A stretch of 14,101 nucleotides of DNA from Terfezia claveryi (lineage: Eukaryota; Ascomycota; Pezizomycetes; Pezizales; Pezizaceae): NCBI GenBank assembly GCA_015179025.1, contig WHUX01000679.1:1-14101 (forward strand), written 5' to 3'. Below, piece after piece: positions 1 through 8,499 of the stretch (its first letter is position 1; each line of letters starts with the position of its first letter). The notes under the pieces were generated by a model, which did not search any database, had not been told where the DNA came from, and saw nothing but the letters and a program-made list of their open reading frames with translations. The position numbers and the translations under genes were made by a program.

Positions 1-537
1 ATATGAATTACTCAAAACAATATATGGCCTTAAATAAGGAGCTAGAGAATAGTACAAGACATTCAATATCATACTACTTAAGTACAGTATAAAGAAAATA
101 AATACTAACTAAGTTTTATGGATACTATAATAGCTATTACTACTAGCATATCTTAATGATATATTACTTTCAGAAAAATGATTAGAAGTAAACTTATTAA
201 AAGAATACCTAAAATTATTAAAATACAAGTTCAAAGATCTTAGACCAATTATAGTATATACTAGTCTCTATATTCAATATAATTGAAAGAATTAAAAGAT
301 ATATATAAACTAAATATTATATATCCTATAAATCCTAAAAAAATTTAATATGATTAATTATAATATATTATTTATACTAATAGACCTGAAAGAGAAATAG
401 AATAATATTAGTATACAACTATCTGAAGTAGAAACAAGAATATACTAAAAGACAATAGGTCAACTGATATACATCATAAGTACTATATATCTAGATATAA
501 GTTATACAGTTTTGAAGCTACCTTAATTCATTATATT
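1..537 (+). pseudogene. Ty1/copia reverse transcriptase, C-terminal part (RIP-degraded, left half)
   Basis: Extremely AT-rich relic. Read on the + strand through many TAA/TAG stops, it matches the end of a copia reverse transcriptase. Around 220-350 a stretch reads KFKDLRPI followed later by LKKFNM, like the family's 'KFEMKDLGPI...ILKKFNM' region. At about 419-520 it reads LSEVETRIY, stop, KTIGQLIYII then LDISYTVLKL, corresponding to the 'YQSAVGSLMYA...RPDIAYAVSVVS' block. The stops sit where Gln or Trp is usual, so C-to-T and G-to-A changes explain them. The upstream part of the element lies outside the window. The reading frame is cut at 537 by the gypsy insertion and resumes at 6743. Non-functional. 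The copia assignment rests on motif order, not on a search. Confidence 0.75.
533..537. repeat. Target-site duplication, left copy (ATATT)
   Basis: The five bases ATATT directly precede the left LTR and are repeated exactly at 6743-6747 directly after the right LTR. A 5-bp duplication is normal for Ty3/gypsy integration and proves that the two LTRs belong to one insertion event. Confidence 0.93.
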
Positions 538-1047
538 TGTAATGGGGGCTCAGGGGACAAGGCGACCAAGGGGTACGCTGGGGCAAGAGCAAGGCTAGGA
601 TAACACATACATAAGAATGCTACGTGTGTGACTAGGGGAGGGCTAGGACGGGGGCAAGGGCAAGAGGTAAGAGAGGCAGAGGGCAAGGAGCAAGAGACAC
701 GCGGAAGCAGTTGCCCTGTGTGTCGGAGGGGGGCAGCTGTGCTGCAGAGCTGTTCACGAGACAAGGGGGTGCATAAGGGAGGTGCACAAGCATTGGGAGA
801 GGCAAGGTCCTGTATTGGATATATAGATATTAGATAGGGATCCAACGAGAGGGTGGAGAGAGCAAGCTATATATATAGGCTTCCTTCCTGGCCAAGGCCA
901 GTAGAAGGAATAAGGTTCCCAAGACCCCTTATCTCGGGAGCTGAGATAACAACGCTATCACCTACGTTGCAGGTGATGCTAGAAGGAACAACGAATAACG
1001 ATAACAATAACGAGGTCAGGCTAGGCTAGGAAGGGACGGTTGTGACA
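538..1047 (-). repeat. Gypsy 3' LTR (left LTR)
   Basis: About 510 bp, starting TGTAATGGGGG and ending GGTTGTGACA on the + strand. It pairs over its whole length with 6230-6742. TATA-like runs (GCTATATATATAGG) lie near 866-882. The differences from the right LTR are mostly C/T and G/A. It is the 3' LTR because the polypurine tract lies immediately inside it. Confidence 0.95.
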
Positions 1048-1060
1048 CTATCCCCCCTTT
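1048..1060 (-). other. Polypurine tract of the gypsy element
   Basis: On the element's sense strand, AAAGGGGGGATAG lies flush against the first bases of the 3' LTR (TGTCACAACC). This is the expected position and composition of the plus-strand DNA primer site. Confidence 0.85.
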
Positions 1061-1291
1061 AGGCTCGTAGCCTCAGCGACGGAAGGCAAGGTGAAAGGCA
1101 AGGTAAAAACAAACAAACAAACAAACATAGGCGGCTCAAAACCAATAACCCATAACACAACCCCAACACCGGAAGTAAATAAACAACAACAAAACGACCA
1201 AACAATGAAAACCCTAGTCGGGACTTCGAATATCAAAAACAAACAAGAGGCACCATCTACGACTTCGGGCTGGCGAGGATGAGGCGGTGCA
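1061..1291 (-). other. 3' untranslated part of the gypsy element, with a CAAA microsatellite
   Basis: A stretch between the end of pol and the polypurine tract with no convincing coding. It holds a short tetranucleotide run (AAAC repeated, about 1107-1128) and is A/C-rich on the + strand. Confidence 0.6.
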
Positions 1292-1324
1292 TCATCTAGC
1301 GGGACGAGGCTTCCATGGATACTA

Positions 1325-1471
1325 TTGGTGGAACAGGGTGACCAAGTCCGAGGCATTCTCCAGATCTTCAGCGGGCTGCCAGGTCATCTCCTCATCCCCA
1401 AGCCACTTGACCTTATATTGCAGACGCCTATACCTTCTCCGTGAGTCTAATACTTCCTCCACCTCCCATTC
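1325..1471 (-). other. Chromodomain at the integrase C-terminus
   Basis: About 49 residues beginning EEWEVEEVLDSR, continuing through YKVKWLGDEEMTWQPAEDL and ending LVTLFHQ. The three cage-like aromatics are W in EWEVE, W in VKWLG and W in MTWQP, so the methyl-lysine pocket looks preserved. In chromoviruses this module is known to steer integration toward marked chromatin. Upstream, HKLDHKFLRPFEVL and HPVVHVSEIEP match the integrase GPY/F region and its tail. Domain sequence is well kept compared with the rest of pol. Confidence 0.88.
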
Positions 1472-1639
1472 CTCTTCACCTTCGACAACCACTGGAGGGG
1501 GTGGAGGGTGTTTCTGTCCGGGGAGAGGGTCATCTGCAGCGGGCTCGATCTCGGAGACATGAACAACTGGGTGCCGTTTGATGTCTTTGGGAAACCTCAA
1601 TCGATAGGTGTGAGTTCCCATAGCTGCCAATACTTCAAA

Positions 1640-2640
1640 GGGTCTTAGGAACTTATGATCCAGCTTATGGAAGGAGCGTTCTGTTCAGAAGTGCCGGCTG
1701 GAGAGCCACACCTTGTCTCCTGGCTGATATCTGGGGCTGGCAACCGTGACCCATTGGCATATTTAGCTTGCCAGGCTTGCGCATATCCCAGCTCGGCTTT
1801 CAGGGTATAGTGGAGTTCAGCGATTCCAACTGTAAACTCCTTGGCTGGGGGGTGGCCTTTTTGCAGGGGCGCCAGGGCATCCACGAACTGGGGGTGCCAA
1901 CCGTAGTTAGCCAGGAAAGGCGAGGTTTTAGAGGATTCCGAGAACTAGTTGTTCGCGGCAAATTTGCAAGTGGCCAGTAATGAAACCCAGTTATCCTGCT
2001 GGTAATTAACAAAGGCCCACAGATATTGCTCCATAATGGCATTTATCCTCTCCGATTGGCTGTCCGTCTGTGGGTGATATGCTGTTGACAGATATACTTT
2101 GATCCCCAGAAGTTCGCAGAAGGCTTGCCAGAATTCTGAGGTAAACTGGGGCCACGGTCGGATACGATCGATTCGGGGAGCCCGTGATACCGGAACACGT
2201 TATTGAGGTATAGGTTGGCTAACTCCGGCGCAGAACAGGTATCCCGACAAGGTATAACATGCCTCATTTTTGTCAACTGATCAACCACTATCAGGATAGC
2301 GTTGAACCCCGAGTCTTCCAGCAATCCTGTCACAAAATCCATGGTCAGGTATAGCCAGGGCCTATCTGAAATGTCCAGAGGTTTTAGGGTCCCGTATGGG
2401 GTGTGGCGGACAGGCTTAGCACGTTTACAAACATGGCAGTTCCATATGTACCGCTCCACGTCATTCCGCTGGTCAATCTAGGTGTATTCCCTAGCCAGGA
2501 GTTCTAATGTCTTGGCCACTCCAGGATAACCCGCCATCAGGGTATTGTGGTGTTCCTTAATCAGATGCAAGCATAGCTCTCCTTCCGGCACATAGAGCCA
2601 TTCGAGGTGGTAAAGGAGGCCTTCCAGGATGGTACATTCG
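1640..2640 (-). pseudogene. Integrase (HHCC zinc domain and DDE core), broken
   Basis: The zinc domain reads IKEHHNTL...AGYPGVAKTLELL then CHVC. The second zinc-binding His, normally GHPG, is Tyr here (CAT/CAC to TAT/TAC fits C-to-T at CpA). A TAG follows REYT where Trp is usual. In the catalytic core the first Asp lies in TMDFVTGL (codon 2339-2337) and the second in IVSDRGP (2159-2157), 60 residues apart as expected. A one-base frame change follows DRGP; the next frame gives QFTSEFWQAF and TDSQSERIN with the catalytic Glu, where the usual Gly of TDGQSER has become Ser. YQPGDKVWLSSRHF near 1700-1735 marks the DNA-binding C-terminal part. Inactive in this copy. Confidence 0.87.
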
Positions 2641-2859
2641 GCCAGGGAGATTTTAGGGTGGCGGCGCTGGCCGGAATCCACTGTGGCGATGATTTCCCTG
2701 ACCAGAGGGTCTCCTTCATAAGCCTGTCTCACCAGTTGTCGGAGGTCGGCTTCCACGGCGGCCTCAGCCTCAGCAAGGACATTGGCCACCAGATCAAGGT
2801 TTTTGAGCTTCAATACCACTTGATTGTGGTATTTTAGCCTTTCATCCCCCCCCTTAGGG

Positions 2860-3320
2860 AGATCTCCTGATCTCCGAGTTAACACATCGGGCTTGCCACC
2901 AGCCTTTACAGGATGGTACTTGATCTTAAAGTTGAACCGAGAGAGGAATTCCGACCACCTAGCCTACTATCGGTTGAGCAGCTTGGTAGTTGTAAAATAC
3001 TCAAGGTTTTTGTGATCAGATAATACCTCGATAATCCCCTTGGCTGACTCTAGATGTGGCCTCTACTCCTCGAATGCCCTTACGATAGCCATCACTCCTT
3101 GTCGTAGATCTCGTAGTTGCACTCAGCTGGGAGTGCTTTTTCGAGAAGTAGGCTATTGGGTGGATGATGCCGTTGATATACTGAGAGAGGATTCTCATGG
3201 AGACATAATCGGAGGCATCAGTTTCAACGACATATTCCTGGTCAGGGTCGAAATGTGCCAGGATCGTTGCTGAGCAGAAGGCTTCCGTGAGGTTCTGGAA
3301 GGCCACCTGGGCTTCTGGAT
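2860..3320 (-). pseudogene. Gypsy RNase H domain
   Basis: The segment reads VVETDASDYVS, ILSQY, HPIAYFSKKHS and then an aberrant, frame-changed stretch. Near 3010-2950 it continues as [13 protein letters not shown] and FNFKIKYHPGK-like sequence in another frame. The TDAS(D) aspartate is present. The usual YDKELLAI segment is scrambled, which points to indels near 3100. It lies directly behind RT, as in all Ty3/gypsy elements. Confidence 0.8.
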
Positions 3321-4130
3321 TCCACTGGAAGGCCTTTTTGGCTGTCAGGTGTGAGCCAGCTTCTGCCATCATTTTCGTCAAGGCCGTCAAGGGTGCCGCG
3401 ATCCTTGTGTATCACAGGATGAACCGGCTGTAAAAGTTGGCAAATCCTAGGAAGGCTTGCACATCCTTCAAGTTGGCCAGGGTTTCCCACTCCTGGATTG
3501 CGGCAACTTTGGCAGGATCCATCTGGATGCCTTCCGTAGTAATAACAACCCTAGATATTTGACCTCCTGCACATGAAACTCGCATTTCTCAGGCTTGAGG
3601 TACAATCGGCTTGCTCCAGCTTTTCCAACACCTGCCGGACATGAATCTTGTGTTCTGCTAGGTATCTGAATAGATCAAGATATCGTCGAGGTAAGCCATG
3701 CAGAACACATTCAAGAAGTCTCGTAGGGTATCGTTAATAAAGTGCTGGAAGAAGGCCGGGGCGTTAGTTAATCCAAAGGCATGACATTGTACTCGAAGTG
3801 GCATAACGAGTTCGGAAGGCCGTTTTCTACTTCTCCCCTTAGCAATTCATACTAGGTTGTATGCCCTCTCAAATCTAGTTTGGTAAACCATTTGGCCTTG
3901 GAAAGCCTAGCTAATGTCTCCTGAATCAGAGGCAGGAGATACCTGTTCTTGACCATTTTCTCGTTTAGGCCATGATAATCCACGTACAACTGAAGAGAGC
4001 CGTCCGATTTTTTCACAAACAGCACAGGGGCACCAGGTAGAGAAGAGCTATGGCGAATGAAGCTCTTGTTGAGGTTTTCCTTCAAGTATTTATTCAGGGC
4101 CTCCAGCTCCACCCGGGACATTCCGTAGAG
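3320..4130 (-). pseudogene. Gypsy reverse transcriptase
   Basis: The N-terminal half (4121-3852) reads [42 protein letters not shown] and [12 protein letters not shown]. This is the classic finger/palm start, with the first catalytic Asp in TKLDLRG. The usual VDYRGLN Arg is His here. The YLDD active site is read at 3693-3682 in a different frame. QAFLGFANFYSRFI (about 3450-3410) marks the thumb. At least one frameshift and several TAG/TGA stops lie between the halves, so the domain cannot be made. Confidence 0.88.
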
Positions 4131-4388
4131 GGGCCTACAGGGGGGGTCTTACCCTCTACCAGCAGAATTGTGTGGTTATATGGTTGGTAGGGCGCCAGCT
4201 TCTCCGCGGCTTTTTCTGAGAACAGATCAATAAACTTATGATATTCATCCAGGACCATGGCCTTCCACTCCTCCTTAGGCCGATCTTGTTGATTTCCAGG
4301 TTCACCTCATATATGGATAGGGCATGAGCCTTCAGCTTGTGCCTCCTGGTGAGGTAAGCGAAAGCCCCTGTCCCGATGAAGCTAACAT

Positions 4389-5020
4389 TTAGAGGTTTTT
4401 GAGGAACAGGGGGCACAGGGGGAACGGGGAATTGGCATTGAGGTGTGCAGGCAGGTGCACCACCTGGGTCGGGTGGATTATCGGGGTGGGCAAGGCACAC
4501 AACCCAGTGATGGTAGCCTTTGGATTCCCGCAGTAGTTTTTGCAATATTGGCTGTTGAACTGCAGGGTGTAGGAGCCGAAGCTGACTGATACATCATGCA
4601 TTCTAAGCCAGGGGATTCCAAGGACAATCGAGTATTTGAGCTTTATCATGAACATTAGGAGGTTTGCTTCGAAGTGATCCCCGACCAGGGCAGGCACACA
4701 CGCAATATCGGTGATATCACCAGAGAAGATAGGCTGACCGTCGATGACATCCAGAACACAAAGAGTTTTGAGCTTTGATGTAGGTATGGAGAATTTACTG
4801 ACAAAGGCCTAGTAAACGAATGTAATTCCTGAAGCTCCACAATCTATAAGGGCTGACGTGGTAATTGTTTTATCATTGATATTGAGGGAGATAGATACAA
4901 CAAAATGTTCACTGAACAAGCGAAATTCGTCTACAATAGAAGAAGCGGAAGAAACAGAAAATGCAGACAAAGACAAAGATAGATGGCCTAGGGCAGGTCC
5001 CTTGCTAGTGTCAGTAACTA
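4389..5020 (-). pseudogene. Gypsy aspartic protease region
   Basis: In the pol frame the active-site loop reads ALIDCGASG, with the Asp codon at 4844-4842. The usual Ser/Thr after the Asp is Cys (DCG instead of DSG/DTG), a change that would be expected to weaken or abolish activity unless it is lineage-specific. Downstream, YSIVLGIPWL matches the conserved ILG-x-PWL flap-proximal motif. A TAG stop at 4811-4809 interrupts the domain at a position where Gln is likely. The sequence before the active site (about 5020-4870) is Ser-rich linker. Confidence 0.8.
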
Positions 5021-5042
5021 GGCAAGGGACAGAGCTTTTCCC
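4997..5042 (-). promoter_or_regulatory. -1 programmed ribosomal frameshift signal at gag/pol
   Basis: On the sense strand the gag frame reads TCG GGA AAA, giving the slippery heptamer G GGA AAA at 5042-5036 in the correct phase. A 5-nt spacer (5035-5031) follows. Next comes a 13-bp stem-loop with one bulged C: GTCCCTTG (5030-5023) pairs with CAAGGGAC (5004-4997), CTAGT (5021-5017) pairs with ACTAG (5009-5005), and the loop has 7 nt. The gag stop TAG (5020-5018) lies in the stem. Pol is open in the -1 frame from just upstream of the heptamer. This is the standard architecture by which retroelements make Gag-Pol from a gag mRNA. Confidence 0.8.
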
Positions 5043-6193
5043 GACTCGTCAAGTGCCTCAATTCTGGGCACTGGGGTATCGGAGATAGCGTAGATGGCGA
5101 GGGAGCGATTCTTTCGAAGGGGGCAAGCCGCAATGAAGTGGTCAGCCTTCCCACAGGCTATGCATAGCCCATTATTCCGGCGGCGTTTCCTCTCTTCTTG
5201 GGTCAGGCGGGGTCTGCCTGATGATAAATCCTTGTGGGTGGGCCCTCCTGCCACCAATGATGGGTGTGCTGGTTGATTGGCAGGGGCAGGGGCCTAAGCT
5301 GCTTTGGTAGCATGGTGTTGCTGGGGTGGTGGGAGACGGGGTGCTGGCCTGAACGGGGGGCAGTTGCGGAGCCAGAACATCCACTGTTCCACCCGGGAAG
5401 ACTGGTCAATCAATTCGTCTAGACTCTTGGTCTCTAGGAGGATGACCATGGCTTGTTGGAGGTCATCATTCAGTCCCTCCTGGAACTGCTCGAGCTTTGA
5501 CTGGTCGTTCTACAATACTTCTGCTGCCAGCCTGAAGAACTCTGCCACATATGTGGACAGATCCGAATTGTGTTGTTTTAGGGCTCGGAGGGCTCGGCTA
5601 GCCGTGCCCATGGCATCGGGGTCCCCAAAAGCCCTGTCTAGAATAGCGAAGAGTGCCGGGTTGCCGTCCAGCTTAATCCTAGTGTTAAGGACATATGGCT
5701 GGATTTGATCTACTGCCTTACCCTCCAGCAGAGCAAAGATATAAGCCAATCGGTATTGCTCGGATAGAAATCTGGCTGAGTCCCCATTGAGTTTGAGGTT
5801 TATTGAGTTCTTCCAGGCTCGGAGGTGAGCCCTATCCCCATTGAATTTGGGGGGGGTTGGAATACTTTCGGTTTTGGCAGTTGGTGCGGAGGGTGGGGTT
5901 ACCGACATAGCGGCCATAGCGCGGTAGAGGGTCTGAATCATAGTTCGCTCATTGGCTAGAGCGATGGTGGCATTGTCGAGGTCATTTTGGAGTACTGTGA
6001 TTTCTTCATCGGCAGATCTCAGTTTTCGTTCAGCCACGGCCAAGCTATTGCCGAGTTTGGCCCTGATGGTATCCATGGCCTCGAAGATGTCGATAATCTC
6101 TCGATGATAGGCATTCAATTCGTTCGGGCCTGAGGGTATAGGGGAGTTCCTCCAGGTTTGAAACCTAACAGCGAGTAGAGGGGTTCCAGACAT
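5018..6193 (-). pseudogene. gag: Gypsy gag (capsid plus CCHC nucleocapsid), two premature stops
   Basis: The frame starts at ATG 6193, 37 nt inside the 5' LTR, and runs 391 codons to TAG 5020-5018. Residues about 30-100 (HREIIDIFEAMDTI ... LQNDLDNATIALANER) look like a coiled coil. Residues about 110-230 (PPKFNGDRAHLRAWK ... YVAEFFRLAAEVL) match the retrotransposon capsid domain. A basic stretch (QEERKRRRNN) precedes a perfect zinc knuckle CX2CX4HX4C at 5164-5123 (CIACGKADHFIAAC). TAG stops at 5512-5510 and 5296-5294 fall where Trp and Gln are expected, as after RIP-like change; otherwise the frame is unbroken. Gag would coat the element RNA in cytoplasmic particles. Confidence 0.92.
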
Positions 6194-6199
6194 GACAGC

Positions 6200-6229
6200 A
6201 TACCAGTTGGTCGAGAAGATCCAATGTAA
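6200..6229 (-). other. Possible primer-binding site of the gypsy element
   Basis: Just inside the 5' LTR the sense strand reads TTACATTGGATCTTCTCGAC. The TGG six bases inside could match a tRNA CCA end. I could not match the following bases to a particular tRNA, so the primer is unassigned. Confidence 0.35.
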
Positions 6230-6742
6230 TGTAACGGGGGCTCAGGGGACAAGGCGACCAAGAGGTACGCTGGGGCAAGAGCAAGGCTAAGATAACACAC
6301 ATGTAGGAACACTACGTGTGTGACTAGAGGAGGGGCTAGGATGGGGGCAAGGGCAATAAGCAAGAGAGGCAGAGGACAAGGGGCACGATACATGCGGAGG
6401 CAGTTGCCGTGTGTGTCGGAGGGGGGGCAGCTGTGCTGCAGAGCTGTTCACGAGACAAGGGGGTGCACAAGGGAGGTGCACAAGCATTGGGAGAGGCAAG
6501 GTCCTGTATTGGATATACAAGACGTTGGATAGGGATCCAACGAGAGGGCGGAGAGAGCAAGCTATATATACAGGCTTCCTTCCTGGCCAAGGCCAGTGGA
6601 AGGAATAAGGTTCCCGAGACCCCTTATCTTGGGAGCCGAGATAACAACGCTATCACCTGCGTCGCAGGTAATGCCAGAAGGAACAACGAATAATGATAAC
6701 AATAACGAAGTCAGACTAGGCTAGGAAGGGACGGTTGTGACA
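6230..6742 (-). repeat. Gypsy 5' LTR (right LTR)
   Basis: About 513 bp, full-length partner of the left LTR, with the same TGTAA...TGTGACA ends. In element orientation it would hold the promoter. TATA-like GCTATATATACAGG (about 6561-6574) reads as a TATA element on either strand, so the transcription start is not certain. Confidence 0.95.
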
Positions 6743-6747
6743 ATATT
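6743..6747. repeat. Target-site duplication, right copy (ATATT)
   Basis: Exact copy of 533-537, adjoining the right LTR. Deleting the element and this copy restores one continuous copia frame. Confidence 0.93.
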
Positions 6748-7303
6748 ACTAACTCAAAAGTACTAGATAGGAGTACTTAGAAAAATGCAATACCTATAAA
6801 GATATAATTTACCTCTATTATATATTAGTAACCCAAAGCCTCTAATTATAATCTTACTAATATTAAAACTACTAGGTTATTTTGATACTTCTCTAATAAA
6901 CTATACAAAGATAAAACATAGAATAGGAGTATATGTTTTCTTTTATGAAGGTACCTATATATTCTAGAGTACAAGGAAATAAATAATTATAGCTCTATTA
7001 AGTACTGAAGCTGAGTTTATTATAAAAACAGAGGTAGCAAAAGAACTAATATAGTTATCAGTATTTCTGTAATACTTGGGAAAAAAGATATAAGTACACT
7101 TATTAGAGGATATCTAAGAAGTACTAGCACTAGTGAAAACTAATAAGTTTAAACTAGTTATAAAATATATTCATATATAAGAATAATTTATTACAGAATT
7201 AGTTAAAAACAGACAATATAGATTATTATATATAGAAATAAAGAAAATAAAAGCAGATATATTAATAAAACCTCTCTCAAAAGAAATTTTCAAGAAACTC
7301 TAA
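6743..7303 (+). pseudogene. Ty1/copia RNase H and C-terminus (RIP-degraded, right half)
   Basis: Directly continues the frame broken at 537: element plus one target duplication is 6210 nt, an exact multiple of three. The + strand reads LRKMQYL (the usual LKRVLRYLKG), then LLGYFDTSL, HRIGVYVFFYEG (RRSTSGYVFFLGG), LLSTEAEFIIKTEVAKELI (LSTTEAEYMALSEAAKEAIW), LLEDI-stop-EVLALVK (LLEDNQGALALVK), FITELVK, and finally ADILIKPLSKEIFKKL with stop TAA 7301-7303. The RNase H acidic positions in GYFD, TEAE and ED are still recognisable. The many TAA/TAG stops replace Gln and Trp codons, as expected for RIP. Non-functional, and the best-preserved evidence that the surrounding AT-rich DNA is copia. Confidence 0.88.
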
Positions 7304-7372
7304 GATGTAATAAATATATAGACTATAGATAAAGGTTATAAATACTCATTAGTAAGAAAAAAATAGCATTAG

Positions 7373-7930
7373 TATAACGACAGCTTTAGGGATAAGGTCA
7401 CTAAGAGGTATACCTGAGCAGTGGGCAAGAAGATTGTATATGTAAGAATACTATATATATAATTGGGAATAGCTATGATAGAGCAAGGGCAGGAGGTAAA
7501 AGGTAAGGGTAGGAGGCAAGAGACAGGAGCAGAAGGCAAGAGGTAAGGACAAGAGATATGCGGAAGCAGTTGCCACATATTTCGGAGGGAGGCAGTTATA
7601 CTGCCAAGCTGTTCATGAGACAAGGAGATGCACAAGGGAGGTGCACAAGTGCTGGGAGAGGCAAGATTCTGAATTGGGTATATAAGACATTAAATAGGGA
7701 TACAATGATAGTACAAGAGACAGAGGCTTTATATACATAATTTTGTTAAAGAAATGGAAGGAATAAGCTTTCCTAAGATCCCTATCTCGGAAGTCAAGGA
7801 AGGTAACAATAACCCATTACCTGCAATTGCAGATAATGACAAAGATAATAAGAGCAATTATTCATCACTTACATCACAAGTAATGTCGATAGTTACAATA
7901 ACAATTTAGACCAAAGTGCGTCCGGTGACA
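7373..7930. repeat. Diverged LTR-like sequence related to the gypsy LTRs
   Basis: Starts TATAACGACAG and ends CCGGTGACA. It aligns along most of its length with the two gypsy LTRs: GCGGAAGCAGTTGCC at about 7560, CACAAGGGAGGTGCACAAG at 7632 and GGAAGGAATAAG at 7757 are shared. Identity is perhaps three quarters by eye, and the tail is longer. The leading TG has become TA and the sequence is AT-shifted. Its flanks (ATTAG on the left, CTATA on the right) do not match, so a simple solo LTR with a duplication is not supported. It begins 69 nt after the copia stop, where a copia 3' LTR would sit. It may be an old truncated gypsy-family LTR or the copia element's own LTR. Confidence 0.7.
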
Positions 7931-8499
7931 CTATAAGGGAGTGCGCCTAGGACAGAGGCTAAAGGTAGGGCCAAAACATAAAGTTCTCCGAATTTAATGT
8001 TTCAAGGTTCTATCTAGGCCTACTCTTCGTCCTGATTCCATTTCTGCATTCCCCTTTATGATCGGAGTTAAACTAATGGAGATATAAGACTTTTAATATG
8101 GTCATATAGATCCACGGGGAGGTTTACTTATTATTGGTAATAACTCCGTGAATAATTTGGGTATCAAGATAAACTAAGATTCTATAATCTTTTATGCGTT
8201 GATACCTTTCTAATGGTGATCTACTTGTGACCCACGGTTCTCTATTCATAGAGTTATGTGCAGTTGAAAATTATTTTCAATGGACACTAGACACTATTAA
8301 GTGAATATTGCCGGAAACATAATTAGATGCCTTCGGATATTGTTGGATGGTAATTCGATAAGTATCGGGGATTGGTAACGTATCTGAAATTGAATTTAGT
8401 TGTCTCGGATAAGAATTCTTTAATAGGATAAGCGAGCTATAAGCGAAGTACGTATAACATGCAGACATGGGAATATTCTCTACGTTCGGGTTAGTAACC
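7931..8499. other. Intergenic stretch, nothing recognised
   Basis: Moderately AT-rich with no coding pattern on either strand. The only structure noticed is a weak inverted repeat, CACGGGGAG and CTCCGTG, near 8114-8153. Confidence 0.5.

Larger units (their letters stand above)
1292..5042 (-). pseudogene. pol: Gypsy pol polyprotein (protease, RT, RNase H, integrase, chromodomain), frameshifted
   Basis: Pol opens in the -1 frame relative to gag at about 5050 and overlaps the last codons of gag. Domains in order are protease, reverse transcriptase, RNase H, integrase and chromodomain, described in their own entries. The frame changes several times by apparent single-base indels: near 4390 and 4140 (a C-run), between the RT halves (about 3850-3700), after the RNase H (about 3016), after integrase DRGP (about 2157), and near 1735. 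In-frame TAG stops interrupt it at 4811-4809, about 2480 and 1324-1322, mostly at expected Gln or Trp positions. The last stop is probably secondary, because reading through it gives YPWKPRP, like the usual end of fungal chromoviral pol, and a TGA at 1294-1292. No functional polyprotein can be made from this copy. Confidence 0.9.
538..6742 (-). mobile_element. Ty3/gypsy LTR retrotransposon with chromodomain (chromovirus type), full length but decayed
   Basis: A 6205-bp element in reverse orientation. It is bounded by two LTRs of about 510 bp with TGT...ACA ends and flanked by ATATT duplications. From its own 5' end it carries a possible primer-binding site, gag with coiled coil and CCHC knuckle, a -1 frameshift signal, protease, reverse transcriptase, RNase H, integrase, chromodomain and polypurine tract. 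This PR-RT-RH-IN order defines Ty3/gypsy rather than copia, and the chromodomain places it with the chromoviruses. In-frame TAG stops and several single-base frameshifts (for example in the C-run near 4140, near 2157 and near 1735) disable it. The LTRs differ at roughly 9% of positions by eye, mostly transitions, which fits RIP-like decay and makes dating by LTR divergence unreliable. It interrupts an older copia element. Confidence 0.95.

Noticed and set aside
628..837. Open frames inside the LTRs on both strands (also near 6320-6690 and 7369-7740)
   Set aside because: They lie within LTRs, overlap each other on both strands, and have no domain or sensible composition.
4156..4545. A 129-codon frame in the gypsy pol region taken as a separate gene
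   Set aside because: It is pol linker sequence (AFAYLTRRHKLKAHALSIYE) read in a shifted frame. It belongs to the frameshifted polyprotein.
6200..6229. A specific tRNA assignment for the primer-binding site
   Set aside because: Only the TGG matches a tRNA 3' end with confidence; the next bases fit no tRNA I can recall reliably.
7373..7930. A simple gypsy solo LTR with target duplication
   Set aside because: The 5-bp flanks ATTAG and CTATA differ, so a clean solo LTR could not be supported. Kept only as LTR-like sequence.
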